Below, one piece after another: positions 17,378-26,611 of a stretch of DNA of 64,000 nucleotides. Below the pieces are notes generated by a model, which worked only from the letters and a program-made list of their open reading frames with translations, had not been told where the DNA came from and did no database searches. This DNA is from an uncultured Bacteroidales bacterium (GTDB taxonomy: Bacteria > Bacteroidota > Bacteroidia > Bacteroidales > UBA932). The stretch lies in contig CALUTY010000010.1 in assembly GCA_944323825.1 (NCBI GenBank), forward strand, positions 1 through 64,000. The letters are read 5' to 3'. Every line of letters starts with the position of its first letter. The stretch's first letter is position 1. The position numbers were made by a program, and so were the translations under genes.

Positions 17378-18745
17378 TTATTTTTTCGGTGCCGTCCTCG
17401 CCCTCATGGCTCTGATGACTTCACCCTTCGCTACCCTGATCATGTCCAGAAGCGGAATGTTGGCCGGACATGAATACAGGCAGCATCCGCATTCAATGCA
17501 GTCCTGGACAGCATTCTGCTCCAGCTCCTCCATCATGCCGTTGCGGGCGAGCTTGTTCAGGAGGAACGGTTCGAGCCCCATAGGACAGGCCTCGGCACAT
17601 TTGCCGCAGCGGATGCAGTTGCTCTCAGGCTTGCGGACAGTCTGCTCTTCAGTGAGATACAGGAGGGAAGACGAGCCCTTCTGCGTGGTGGCGTCAAGGT
17701 TGGAAACAGCCTTGCCCATCATCGGACCGCCGCTGACGATCTTGGCAGCCTTCTCAGGAACCCCGCCATTATATTCCGCAATGTATGAAAGAGGGAACCC
17801 TATCCTGAAGAGATAGTTCTTCTGCCTGTCTGCAGGAAGGCAGTTCCCGGTGACAGTCAGAGTGTTGGTGATGAGAGGCATGTTCTTCTGAACGGCATCA
17901 TAGACCGCAAGCGAAGTGGCCACATTCTGCACCACCGCCCCGACATCTATCGGAAGTCCCATCGACTTCACCTGACGGTGCATGACAGCATCGATGAGCT
18001 GCTTTTCACCGCCCTGCGGATATTTCTTCTTGAGGGTCATGACCTCTATGCCGTCATATCCCTTTGCCGAAGACTGGAGCTTTGACACGGTCGCTGTCAT
18101 CCTGGCGATGGCCTCCGGCTTGTTCTCCTCTATGCCTATCACTGCACGGGAAACGCCGAGAACCTTCTTCATGATGGCCGCTCCAATCACTATCTGCTCG
18201 CTCTTCTCAAGCATGATGCGGTAGTCGGAAGTAAGATACGGCTCGCACTCGGCCCCGTTGAGAATCAGGCACTCGGCCTTCTTGTCCGGCGGCGGGCAGA
18301 GCTTGACATGGGTCGGGAAGGTGGCTCCTCCGAGTCCCACGACGCCGTTGTTCTTTATCCTGTCAAGAATGAACTGCCTGTCCTCCGGAATATCCGTGAC
18401 AAGGGTGTCGGAAGTGTCTATGCCCTCCATCCACTCGTCCGGCTCCACGGCTATCTCCACATGGACCACCTGGATACCGTTCAGGTCCTTGCGGAGCCCG
18501 ACGGACTTCACCGCGCCGGTCACGGAAGAATGCACATAAGCCGAAATGAATCCGGTAGGCTCACCTATCACCTGGCCGGTCTTCACCCTGTCGCCCGGAG
18601 CAACAATGGCCTTGGCCGGGCCGCCGAGATGCTGTATCATTGAAATATAGACAGTCTTCGGAAGAGGCAGGACTTCTATCTTGCTGCCGGCGGATATCTT
18701 GCTGTCGTCCGGATGGACACCGCCTATTGAAAATGTCTTCTTCAT
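17378..18745 (-). CDS. rnfC: Rnf electron transport complex subunit C
   Basis: A 455-residue peripheral subunit that exchanges electrons with NAD(H). It has the N-terminal RnfC barrel, a Gly-rich nucleotide/FMN segment (GVVGLGGATFPTHVK, 134-148), an SLBB-like region, and two C-terminal [4Fe-4S] motifs at Cys377/380/383/387 and Cys416/419/422/426. The length is the short form without the long Ala-rich tail seen in proteobacteria. It begins three bases after rnfB. Confidence 0.96.
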   Translation of the reverse strand: MKKTFSIGGVHPDDSKISAGSKIEVLPLPKTVYISMIQHLGGPAKAIVAPGDRVKTGQVIGEPTGFISAYVHSSVTGAVKSVGLRKDLNGIQVVHVEIAVEPDEWMEGIDTSDTLVTDIPEDRQFILDRIKNNGVVGLGGATFPTHVKLCPPPDKKAECLILNGAECEPYLTSDYRIMLEKSEQIVIGAAIMKKVLGVSRAVIGIEENKPEAIARMTATVSKLQSSAKGYDGIEVMTLKKKYPQGGEKQLIDAVMHRQVKSMGLPIDVGAVVQNVATSLAVYDAVQKNMPLITNTLTVTGNCLPADRQKNYLFRIGFPLSYIAEYNGGVPEKAAKIVSGGPMMGKAVSNLDATTQKGSSSLLYLTEEQTVRKPESNCIRCGKCAEACPMGLEPFLLNKLARNGMMEELEQNAVQDCIECGCCLYSCPANIPLLDMIRVAKGEVIRAMRARTAPKK

Positions 18746-18748
18746 GGT

Positions 18749-19702
18749 CTACTCCTCTTTCTTTTCTGGTTTTGCAGCAGGTTCTGCAACAGGCTCTGTA
18801 GCAGGCTTTGCAGCCGCTTCAACTACAGGCTTCACCTCTGCCGCCGGTTTTGCAGCAGGCTTGGGTGCCGGCTTCTGGGCCGGAGCCGGGAAATTCACAT
18901 CATGGATGGCACCCGTAGGACATTCCACGACGCATTTTCTGCAGAGCTTGCATTTGTTGAAATCTATGTAGGCAACATTGTGCTCCACCTTGACTGCACC
19001 GAACGGACAGGCCTTCTCGCATTTGCCGCATCCTATGCAGGCCGATTTGCAGGCCTTCCTTGCAGTTGCGCCCTTTTCCATGTTTACGCAGGAAACGAAT
19101 ACGCGGCGGTTCTTCGGCCCCTTGTTGCGCAGCTCGATGATCTTCTTCGGACAGGCCTTTGCACAGGCACCGCAGCCGGTACATTTCTCCTCATCAACGA
19201 CAGGCAGACCTGTAACAGGGTCCATCGAAATGGCTCCGAACTGGCAGGCGGCAACACAGTCACCGCAGCCGAGGCAGCCGTAGAAGCATCCGGTGTCGCC
19301 GCTGTAGAGGGCGGCCTTGACCTTGCATGACTTGTAGCCGTCATACTCATTGGTCTTCGGACGGTTTTCACATGTCCCGTTGCAGCGTACCACGGCCACC
19401 ATAGGAGCCTTTTCAGCGACTTCCATGCCGAGGACAGCAGCAACTTTCTTCATAACTTCATTTCCTCCCACCGGACAGAAATTGTTGTCCAGATCAGGAG
19501 CTTCGACACATGCTTGGGCGAAAGCACGGCAGCCTGCAAACCCGCAGCCACCGCAGTTGGCCCCGGGCATCACCTTCTCGACCTCGTCCACACGCGGGTC
19601 CTCCTCCACCTTGAACTTCTTCGCAACAAGGTAAAGGACCACTGCAAGCAGAAGACCCAGAAGGGTAACGGCCACGACAGTCCAGATAATCGTTGTTGTC
19701 AT
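18749..19702 (-). CDS. rnfB: Rnf electron transport complex subunit B (ferredoxin-oxidising)
   Basis: A 317-residue iron-sulfur protein that takes electrons from reduced ferredoxin. It has one N-terminal membrane helix (5-27), the 4Fe-4S domain CGGCGFAGC with Cys50/53/58 and Cys76, then several CxxCxxCxxxCP ferredoxin motifs between residues 143 and 261. From about residue 271 to the end it has a low-complexity Pro/Ala/Lys/Glu tail that is not part of the catalytic fold. It is the first of the six rnf genes in order B-C-D-G-E-A. Confidence 0.96.
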   Translation of the reverse strand: MTTTIIWTVVAVTLLGLLLAVVLYLVAKKFKVEEDPRVDEVEKVMPGANCGGCGFAGCRAFAQACVEAPDLDNNFCPVGGNEVMKKVAAVLGMEVAEKAPMVAVVRCNGTCENRPKTNEYDGYKSCKVKAALYSGDTGCFYGCLGCGDCVAACQFGAISMDPVTGLPVVDEEKCTGCGACAKACPKKIIELRNKGPKNRRVFVSCVNMEKGATARKACKSACIGCGKCEKACPFGAVKVEHNVAYIDFNKCKLCRKCVVECPTGAIHDVNFPAPAQKPAPKPAAKPAAEVKPVVEAAAKPATEPVAEPAAKPEKKEE

Positions 19703-19750
19703 TTCCTTTTATTGTTTGATTGATTGTTTTTCATGTTCCGCGTCAAAGGT

Positions 19751-20179
19751 TCATTTCCCGGGCGCATCCTTTATATAGAACACAAAATCCTTGGCGAGCC
19801 TGTCCCTGAGAAGGTATATGACAAGGTAGTACAATGCCACTGCCCCGACGGATATGAGCCCCACATAAAGTTCGTGCACGGTAACGGACGACAAAGATAA
19901 TATTAAAATCATTAAAATGAGCAAAGGAATGACATAAGATAACCACACCGCCTTCAGGCCCATCGACCTTTTCAGCACAACCTGCACCTCATCCCCGACC
20001 TCACGCAATGTGTACGGGTCGGTAGGAACGCCTATCAGCTTGACCTTCTCCTCGGACACCCCGCATACCCCCTTGGCATGGCAGGCTGAACACGCGGAAG
20101 AGGATATTATCTCCACCATGGTCAATTCCGGCGTGATTTCAACTATTTTCCCGAGATGGGAAATTTCATTCTTTGCCAT
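19751..20179 (-). CDS. rseC: RseC/SoxR-reducing-system family membrane protein
   Basis: A 142-residue protein of the RseC family, whose members accompany Rnf/Rsx complexes. An N-terminal cysteine cluster C30-x2-C33-x5-C39 could bind a metal or iron-sulfur centre, and two membrane helices (about 78-125) follow. I chose the ATG at 20179; a longer frame from 20242 would overlap the upstream DUF3108 gene. It lies 48 bases before rnfB, as in other Bacteroidota. A reducing or assembly role for Rnf is inferred from context. Confidence 0.87.
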   Translation of the reverse strand: MAKNEISHLGKIVEITPELTMVEIISSSACSACHAKGVCGVSEEKVKLIGVPTDPYTLREVGDEVQVVLKRSMGLKAVWLSYVIPLLILMILILSLSSVTVHELYVGLISVGAVALYYLVIYLLRDRLAKDFVFYIKDAPGK

Positions 20180-20193
20180 ATATTTCTTGTTTT

Positions 20194-21063
20194 TCACCTT
20201 TTTCTGACATACGATGAGAACGGGTGCTTCAGTCCGGAGCATTCCACCAGCCTGCCGCTCGCCGTGCCCACAAGTATCGGGGCCTCGAACAGCACAGGTA
20301 TCCTGTTGTCATCATCTGAAATCCATATCGAAAGATCCTCCTCGCCGGTGAACACGTTCCCGGCAAGCAGCTTTGCCGAAAACTTTATCGTGTTGACCAC
20401 TCCCAAGCCCTTGACCTTCTTCTGCTCTCGGCCCCGCCAAATGAAATATACATCGTAGACATCATCGTCTATCGCAAATGTCATCGGATATTTCACATTT
20501 GGCTCCACCTTGTCGAAATCCATGTTCCTTGCGAGGAAGAAAAGCGCCGGAAGGTCGTATGTGCAGCTGTCCAGGGGCAGTTCGACATATCTCTGCCCGC
20601 TGGAGGAGGAAAAGACATCCGCTATGATACGGTCGCCCTCAGCCCCGTTCCAGGCATAGACATATTCATTCTTTGCAATGTATTTCCCCTCCTTTGTGTC
20701 GCGTGTGAAGCGCAGAGGACGGATACCGTCACGGGTAAACCACGAGGAGAAGTCTTCCCTCACCTTGAAAAACAGGTCATACAGCCTGGTCGTCTGCCCG
20801 TAGACAGAGCATTTGAATGCCTCTTCCCCATTGAATGTCAATGAATCGAGATTGACCGTGGCCCAGCCCACATCGGAGTCTATGACTCCCCACTCGTAAT
20901 GTATTGTGAATTTCAGATACTCCCCTGCCTTGTATGCAAGGTCCCCCTCGGAGAGCGACTTCACGGGGATGCACCCGCTCTGCCTCCCTTCCCGCTCATC
21001 TGCGGAAGAAGAGAAGGCAGCAAGGCACAGCACCGCCACGGCCGATATGAGGAATCTCACCAT
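20194..21063 (-). CDS. DUF3108 domain protein, exported
   Basis: A 289-residue protein with a cleavable signal peptide (about residues 1-20) and a body that fits DUF3108, a beta-rich periplasmic family of unknown function found across Bacteroidota. It shares the TAATG stop/start overlap with dnaB upstream and is followed by rseC after 14 bases, so it belongs to the long operon ending in rnf. No catalytic motif is visible. Confidence 0.8.
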   Translation of the reverse strand: MVRFLISAVAVLCLAAFSSSADEREGRQSGCIPVKSLSEGDLAYKAGEYLKFTIHYEWGVIDSDVGWATVNLDSLTFNGEEAFKCSVYGQTTRLYDLFFKVREDFSSWFTRDGIRPLRFTRDTKEGKYIAKNEYVYAWNGAEGDRIIADVFSSSSGQRYVELPLDSCTYDLPALFFLARNMDFDKVEPNVKYPMTFAIDDDVYDVYFIWRGREQKKVKGLGVVNTIKFSAKLLAGNVFTGEEDLSIWISDDDNRIPVLFEAPILVGTASGRLVECSGLKHPFSSYVRKR

Positions 21064-22595
21064 TACATGAATTCCGTATTTTCACCGAACTCTTTCCCGG
21101 CCTCAAAGCTGAAAGGGTTATAACCATTCTGCGCAGGTCCGGCCGGCAAATTCATCCCCGAATCCACCGTAAATGAAGACATCTGGTTGACAAGGGTATC
21201 CGACATGTCCACGAAACGCACTTCGGAAGCCCGGAACATCATGTCTATGTCGGCAATCTCTCCGTTCCTGTGCTTGGCTATGATGATCTGGGTCTTGCCT
21301 ATGTCATCCGGATTCTCGGAAAGGCCCTGATAGTCGAACCTGTGTATGAAGATGACCATGTCCGCATCCTGCTCGATGGAGCCGGACTCACGCAGGTCGC
21401 TGAGCTGAGGCCTGTTGTTGGCGCCCGTACGCTGCACCGCCTGGCGGCTGAGCTGCGAAAGGGCGATGATAGGCACATTCATTTCCTTTGCCGTGGCCTT
21501 CAGAGTCCTCGATATGGCGGCCACTTCCTGTTCCCTCATGCCGCGGAGCTCCGCAGGCCCCTGCATAAGCTGGAGATAGTCTACTATCACAAGGCGCACG
21601 CCCTTCTGCTTCACCAGACGCTTCACCTTGGAGCGGAACTCCATTACCGGAAGCGAAGGAGTGTCATCTATATAGAGAGGGGCCTTCGCAAGGTCTTTCA
21701 ACTTCTGTTCCAGCTGCACCCATTCGTAAGGCTCCAGCTTATGTCCTCCCTTTATCTTGTCCGCACTCAGGCCGGTTTCGGAAACCATCATACGCTTTGC
21801 AAGCTGGATGGCAGGCATTTCCAGTGAGAAGAACGCCACAGGCATGTGATACTGTACCGCCGCATTCCTGGCTATGTTCAGCACGAATGCAGTCTTACCT
21901 ACCGACGGCCTTGCGGCAAGGATGATGAGGTCGGAAGCCTGCCACCCGAGGGTGATCTTGTCGATGGACGGGTAGCCGGAAGGCACGCCGCTGAGCCCGG
22001 TGGAGTCCTGGAGCCGTTCTATGTCCGATATGGCCTGGTTGATGACCGACCCGATCTCCTGGACATCACGCTTGACATTGTTCTGGATGGCGGCGAATAT
22101 CTTGGTCTGCGACACATCTATCAGATCGTCCACATTGACCGTCTCGTCATAGGCATTCTTCAGGATTTCGTAAGATGCCGTGATGAGTTCCCTCTGGATG
22201 CATTTCTGCTTGAGAATCTTGATGTAATATTCGACATGGGCAGCCGCGCCGACCTTCTGGGAAAGTCTGGCAAGCGCCACCGGTCCGCCGACGATTTCAA
22301 GGTTTCCCTGCGACTTCAGCTTCTGGGAAACGGTCAGCAGGTCTATGGATGTATGCTCATTGACAAGTGCGGACATCGCCTGGAAGATCATCCTGTGCTT
22401 CTCGTCATAGAAACATGCCGGAGTCAGTTCCTCCATCGCCTCGTCCACACAGTTCGGCTCTATCAGGAGCGCTCCTATGACCGCCTCTTCTACATCAAGA
22501 GCCTGAGGCGGTTTGTTTCCCACCTCAAGCCCCAGCATTTCAAGATCCACACTTTCCTTTTTCCGCGTTGTCCGCCGTTTTCTCTCCTCGGCCAT
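21063..22595 (-). CDS. dnaB: Replicative DNA helicase DnaB
   Basis: A 510-residue hexameric helicase that unwinds DNA ahead of the replication fork. The N-terminal primase-interacting domain begins near residue 33 and the RecA-like domain has Walker A ARPSVGKT (228-235), then a VIVDYLQLM Walker B and a late SQLSR arginine region. No intein interrupts it. It starts five bases after the zinc-ribbon gene and overlaps the DUF3108 start, so replication and rnf genes appear to share a transcript. Confidence 0.96.
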   Translation of the reverse strand: MAEERKRRTTRKKESVDLEMLGLEVGNKPPQALDVEEAVIGALLIEPNCVDEAMEELTPACFYDEKHRMIFQAMSALVNEHTSIDLLTVSQKLKSQGNLEIVGGPVALARLSQKVGAAAHVEYYIKILKQKCIQRELITASYEILKNAYDETVNVDDLIDVSQTKIFAAIQNNVKRDVQEIGSVINQAISDIERLQDSTGLSGVPSGYPSIDKITLGWQASDLIILAARPSVGKTAFVLNIARNAAVQYHMPVAFFSLEMPAIQLAKRMMVSETGLSADKIKGGHKLEPYEWVQLEQKLKDLAKAPLYIDDTPSLPVMEFRSKVKRLVKQKGVRLVIVDYLQLMQGPAELRGMREQEVAAISRTLKATAKEMNVPIIALSQLSRQAVQRTGANNRPQLSDLRESGSIEQDADMVIFIHRFDYQGLSENPDDIGKTQIIIAKHRNGEIADIDMMFRASEVRFVDMSDTLVNQMSSFTVDSGMNLPAGPAQNGYNPFSFEAGKEFGENTEFM

Positions 22596-22600
22596 GACTG

Positions 22601-23410
22601 CTATTCGAAGTCAGGGTTGACAAGTATCCTTCCGCAATATTCGCAGATGATCATCTTCCTGTTGGAAGCGATGTCAATGAGCCTCTGCGGCGGAATGGTG
22701 TTGAAACAGCCCCCGCAGGAGTCGCCGTTGAACACGGACACCACTGCAAGATGATTGTTGCAGCTGCTCCTGATGCGGTCGTATGCGCTCATTGTCCTCG
22801 CATCTATCTTGGCTGCATAGGCGTCCCTGACCGCCCTGAGCTTCTCCTCCTCACGGGAAGTGGACTCAACGATGGTGGCAAGCTCCTGCTTCTTGGCTTT
22901 CAGGTCATCATTCTTCACTGATATCCTGGACTTTATGTCTTCAAGGTCGGCCTTTTTCGCAGCGATTGCATCCTTGGTCTCGCTGATGTTCTTCTCTGCT
23001 ATCTGCCTCAGGAGCTCCTGATTTTCGATCTCTTTGTTGAGCGAGTCATATTCGCGGCTGTTGGCCACATTGTCAAGCTGGGACTTGTATTTCTCTATCT
23101 GTGCATCGCACTCGGTCATGCTCAGCTTGTTTTCGGCAATCGACTTGTTGGCGTCGTCGATCTTTGTCATGATATTGGCTGACTTTGCTTTGAGATCCGC
23201 GATCTCATTTTCGAGATTTTCCACCTCGACAGGAAGTTCGCCCCTGAGCTGGAGTATCTTGTCTATCTCCGTGTCTGCCTGCTGGAGTGCATACAGAGTC
23301 TTGAGCTTTTCCTCAACGCTCAAGTCAGAGTCGGCGAAACTTTTCTGAATGGACACGAAAGTCTCCCTCTGGTCGATGGGAGTTTCGATTTTTTTTGTCT
23401 TTTTAGCCAT
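22601..23410 (-). CDS. Coiled-coil protein with C-terminal C4 zinc ribbon
   Basis: About 269 residues. The central part (about 20-200) is a long Glu/Lys-rich coiled coil. The C-terminus has two Cys pairs (CGGC and CEYC) about 20 residues apart, forming the C4 zinc ribbon of the zf-RING_7/CT398 family. Members are common in Bacteroidota and often lie next to Nif3-like genes, as here; their function is unknown. I take the ATG at 23410; a TTG three codons upstream would also be open. Confidence 0.87.
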   Translation of the reverse strand: MAKKTKKIETPIDQRETFVSIQKSFADSDLSVEEKLKTLYALQQADTEIDKILQLRGELPVEVENLENEIADLKAKSANIMTKIDDANKSIAENKLSMTECDAQIEKYKSQLDNVANSREYDSLNKEIENQELLRQIAEKNISETKDAIAAKKADLEDIKSRISVKNDDLKAKKQELATIVESTSREEEKLRAVRDAYAAKIDARTMSAYDRIRSSCNNHLAVVSVFNGDSCGGCFNTIPPQRLIDIASNRKMIICEYCGRILVNPDFE

Positions 23411-23415
23411 ATCTA

Positions 23416-24216
23416 TCAATAATAATATATCGGGTTACTGTATATGTTCTCCGTAATTCGGACTGCAAAGGTAGGAAAATTTTTCCTCAACAACGAAAAT
23501 AAAATATCAACTATCTGTATCTCACTCTCGTAATGCCCTATGTCCATGATCATGAATCCCGGCTTCGTGAAGAAATGATGATATGACACATCCCCGCAGA
23601 GATAGAGCTGCGCCCCGGCTTCCATTGCCTTGTCAATCAGCGAACTGCCCGAGCCTCCGCACATCGCCACGCGGGAAATGGGCCCGTCAATGGGCCTTGA
23701 GGCCCTCAGCGCCTTCAATGCGAACCTCTCCTTCACAAGCTTCACCGCCTCATCGGCAGTCACCGGTTCCGGCAGGTCGCCCACGACCCCGAGCCCGATG
23801 CCATCCCCCTCCGCATCCAGCACTTCCACATTCTTCAGCCCGAGCTTCCCGGCCATCGCCCCGCTCACTCCTGCAATCACCTTGTCCGCAGAAGTGTGTG
23901 CCGCATACACAGAAATCCCCGCTGCCACGGCCTTCATCACCGCCAGCCCCACAGGGTCCTCCGGACTGATCTTCTTCAGTCCTGAAAATATCAGCGGATG
24001 ATGCGTGACTATCATGTCAGCCCCCGCCGCCACAGCCTCGTCCACCAGCTCCGGCGTGCAGTCCAGCCCTAAAAGAACGGAGCTGACCCCCGCCTCCGGC
24101 GACCCGATGCACAGCCCGCTGTTGTCCCATTTTTCCTGTATTCCCAGCGGTGCAAATTCCTCTATCACCGCCGCCACATCCTTTACCTTATATTCTTTCA
24201 TTGTCTTATTTAACAT
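23416..24216 (-). CDS. Nif3-like dinuclear metal-centre protein (GTP cyclohydrolase I type 2 family)
   Basis: A 266-residue member of the Nif3/YbgI family, toroidal hexamers with a dinuclear metal site. The N-terminal WDNSGL motif and VTHHPLIF, with the metal-binding His pair, are present, and a second His/Glu region (DIGHYESE) lies near the C-terminus. It is the compact form without the roughly 100-residue insert found in many Bacteroidota homologues. An ATG at 24201 (MKEYK) is an alternative start that avoids an 11-base overlap with the MerR gene. Biochemical role is unsettled for the family. Confidence 0.9.
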   Translation of the reverse strand: MLNKTMKEYKVKDVAAVIEEFAPLGIQEKWDNSGLCIGSPEAGVSSVLLGLDCTPELVDEAVAAGADMIVTHHPLIFSGLKKISPEDPVGLAVMKAVAAGISVYAAHTSADKVIAGVSGAMAGKLGLKNVEVLDAEGDGIGLGVVGDLPEPVTADEAVKLVKERFALKALRASRPIDGPISRVAMCGGSGSSLIDKAMEAGAQLYLCGDVSYHHFFTKPGFMIMDIGHYESEIQIVDILFSLLRKNFPTFAVRITENIYSNPIYYY

Positions 24217-24532
24217 TCAGATTTTTCCGGACATCCTCCAGTTCGGAGCGGACCTGGCGGAGGAGGGCGAGCATACGGGAGGCCTGGGCGACCTTGTCCT
24301 TTTCGGAGAGCATCTTCCTGTAGGCGCCTTCGAGGGTGAGGCCGCAGTTCTTCACGAGGAAGTGGATCTGGCGGAAGGTCTCAAGGTCGTCGGAAGTGTA
24401 CATCCGGTTGCCCTTGGCATTGCGCACGGGTTTGAGGAGCTTCGGAAACGAGTCGGACCAGAAACGCACGAGGGAAACATTCTCGCCGAGGGTATCGGCC
24501 ACTTCACCTATTGAATAATAAAGTTTTTCCAT
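24206..24532 (-). CDS. MerR-family transcriptional regulator
   Basis: A 108-residue protein with an N-terminal winged-helix MerR domain (residues about 3-72) and a short C-terminal coiled coil for dimerisation. It has no Cys-rich effector domain, so it belongs to the short MerR proteins of unknown ligand common in Bacteroidota. It sits five bases after an M23 peptidase gene and overlaps the nif3 start. Its targets are not evident; it could act on its own long operon. Confidence 0.88.
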   Translation of the reverse strand: MEKLYYSIGEVADTLGENVSLVRFWSDSFPKLLKPVRNAKGNRMYTSDDLETFRQIHFLVKNCGLTLEGAYRKMLSEKDKVAQASRMLALLRQVRSELEDVRKNLNVK

Positions 24533-24537
24533 AAAAT

Positions 24538-25488
24538 CTAATCCATTGACTGGGCTATGCTTTCACCGAGAATCATCATTTCCATGTATGTTTCGGGGGT
24601 GACGGAACCGAAGAAATGGTTAAGAGGATCAAGGACAACGGTGTCTTTCATGACCGTATAGTGCAGATGAGGGGCGAAGGCGCGGCCTGTCATGCCTGAA
24701 AGGCCTATCTTGTCCCCCATTTCGACATGCCTTCCCCGGCGCACATGGATTTCCTTGAGATGGGCGTACCTTGTCACATAGCCGTTCCCGTGGTCAATCA
24801 CCACCACATTGCCGGAACCTCGCCCCGAGCGCACCGTTTCAACGACCACTCCTGCCGCAGAAGCATATACCGGAGTTCCGGACGGCACAAGCAGGTCCAG
24901 ACCGTCATGGCTTACGGGCACCTTGTAGAAAGGGTTGATCTTGCTGCCGACAGAGGCTCCTGTCTGTGCATAGGAAAAATCCTTCAGCGGAAGATGAAGC
25001 GGCGGGAGGGAATCCCCCATTGAAGCACACTTCTCCAGGATGTACCGGAAGGCGGCGTCTACCTTCGCAGCCCCCTTTTCGGCTGAGGCAAGCTTCATTT
25101 CGGTATATCTCACCACGCCCTCGTCCGACACGGAGTCCCCGCCGGACACGAAGTCCGCATATCCGAAATCCATCGACGGAAGGGCTGCAGAATGGAAAAT
25201 CTCCCCGTAGATGCTGTTGTCCCTCTGCTGAAGCTCCGTCACCACATCGCCGAGAAGGGCCTCCTTTTCCTCCATTTCCGGATATAGCTTCTCGAACATC
25301 CTGTTCTCCTGCTTCAGACGGCGTTCGGTGTCGGTGCTGATGAAAAGGGCGAAGACTATATAATATATGACTGCAAGGCCAACGCTCACGACAAGATATT
25401 TGAGGACACGCATGAAAACAGACCGGACAGAGGGCCGGTCCTTTCTTATCCTGAAGTCATCCTTGTCGATTATATATCTGCTGCTCAT
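24538..25488 (-). CDS. M23-family (LytM) peptidoglycan peptidase, membrane-anchored
   Basis: A 316-residue protein with one N-terminal membrane helix (about 28-50), a coiled region, and a C-terminal M23 domain. The zinc residues are intact: H-x3-D in HDGLD and H-x-H in PHLHY. It is a paralogue of the upstream neighbour, whose stop it overlaps by four bases. The pair likely trims or regulates peptidoglycan cross-links during growth or division. Confidence 0.9.
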   Translation of the reverse strand: MSSRYIIDKDDFRIRKDRPSVRSVFMRVLKYLVVSVGLAVIYYIVFALFISTDTERRLKQENRMFEKLYPEMEEKEALLGDVVTELQQRDNSIYGEIFHSAALPSMDFGYADFVSGGDSVSDEGVVRYTEMKLASAEKGAAKVDAAFRYILEKCASMGDSLPPLHLPLKDFSYAQTGASVGSKINPFYKVPVSHDGLDLLVPSGTPVYASAAGVVVETVRSGRGSGNVVVIDHGNGYVTRYAHLKEIHVRRGRHVEMGDKIGLSGMTGRAFAPHLHYTVMKDTVVLDPLNHFFGSVTPETYMEMMILGESIAQSMD

Positions 25489-26459
25489 GACTCCCCGCTT
25501 TGTACATTTCCGACAAGGGACATGTACTCGCCTGTGTCCATGGAAAGGTCAAGATAATTGATCGGATTGACAGGCCTGCCCTTGTATATCACCTCATAAT
25601 GCAGATGAGGGCCGGTCGACTTGCCCGAATTGCCTGAAAGGCCGAGGAAAGCCCCCCGCTTGACCGTCATTCCCTCATGCACGGAAATTGTCTTCATGTG
25701 CGCATAGCGGGTCTTGTAGCCGAATCCGTGGTCCACAAGCACGGAATTCCCGTAGCCGAAGAACTCATGCCGCACTTTTTCCACGACGCCGTCGGCAGTG
25801 GCATAGACGCCGTTGCCCGGAGGCATCGCGAAGTCAAGGCCCTCATGGAAGGCCGTCCTGCCATAGACAGGGTCAGTCCGATAGCCGAACGAGCTCGATA
25901 TGTGATATGTGCCGGGAGCCGGACAGATCGGAGAAAGGGCCGGGATGCGGAGCACCATATCGCCCGAATGCTTTGCAATAGCCGCCACCTCGTCGAAGGA
26001 CTTGCTCTGGACATAGGTCTTCTTGGTCAGTACATCCAGACGCACGACCGTCTTCTTAAGCAGCCCTGAATGGTCTGCAAAATCGAGGTAGGAATATCGG
26101 TTGACACCGCCGAAGCCTGCATTGCGGACTTCGTCCGGAATCTCATACATGCCGAATACCGAGCGATAGATGACATTGTCCCTCATGGCAAAGGCGGAAA
26201 GGGCCTCGTCATACATGTCGAGCTGCCTGTTCATCATCTCCACCTTCGAGCACCATTTGGCATTGGTCTTCTTCAGAATCACTGTCTTGGGAAGTTCATG
26301 GCCGAGCACGGAAGTATAGATCCAGACATAGAAGACAGCCGCCCCCACGCTCGCCAGAAAGAGGAAAAGGCTCTTCAGGAAACGGCGCCGGGGAGATTTC
26401 TCTATCATCTCGTAGCTGAGGGTGTCGCTGTTGAAAATATACTTCTTGAATTTGGGCAT
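25485..26459 (-). CDS. M23-family (LytM) peptidoglycan peptidase, membrane-anchored
   Basis: A 324-residue paralogue of the following gene with the same plan: one membrane helix near residues 28-50, a helical linker and a C-terminal M23 domain with HEGLD and PHLHY zinc motifs. I take the ATG at 26459. A frame open to 26519 would add 20 residues that read through the probable promoter, so it is less likely. This gene heads the 14-gene series that runs to rnfA. Confidence 0.9.
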   Translation of the reverse strand: MPKFKKYIFNSDTLSYEMIEKSPRRRFLKSLFLFLASVGAAVFYVWIYTSVLGHELPKTVILKKTNAKWCSKVEMMNRQLDMYDEALSAFAMRDNVIYRSVFGMYEIPDEVRNAGFGGVNRYSYLDFADHSGLLKKTVVRLDVLTKKTYVQSKSFDEVAAIAKHSGDMVLRIPALSPICPAPGTYHISSSFGYRTDPVYGRTAFHEGLDFAMPPGNGVYATADGVVEKVRHEFFGYGNSVLVDHGFGYKTRYAHMKTISVHEGMTVKRGAFLGLSGNSGKSTGPHLHYEVIYKGRPVNPINYLDLSMDTGEYMSLVGNVQSGES

Positions 26460-26463
26460 GACG

Positions 26464-26471
26464 CAAATATA
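26464..26471 (-). promoter_or_regulatory. Probable -7 box heading the M23-to-rnf series
   Basis: Minus-strand TATATTTG is an exact TAnnTTTG match, with GTTG at the -33 distance (21-base gap). It ends only five bases before the ATG at 26459, which would give a nearly or fully leaderless transcript. Confidence 0.45.
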
Positions 26472-26568
26472 CTCCTTTATTTGTAAAAACGGCAACAATA
26501 CCTGTTTTAATTTTCCCAAAAATTCATCAGCAACCCTATATTCTGTCGGTAAAATTCAAAATAGTTTA

Positions 26569-26576
26569 TAATTTTG
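26569..26576 (+). promoter_or_regulatory. Probable -7 box of alaS
   Basis: TAATTTTG fits TAnnTTTG, 35 bases before the alaS ATG. The -33 region is weak. Confidence 0.45.
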
Positions 26577-26611
26577 CAGGTCAATTTGCATGAAACGAGA
26601 TTTGAATTGAA

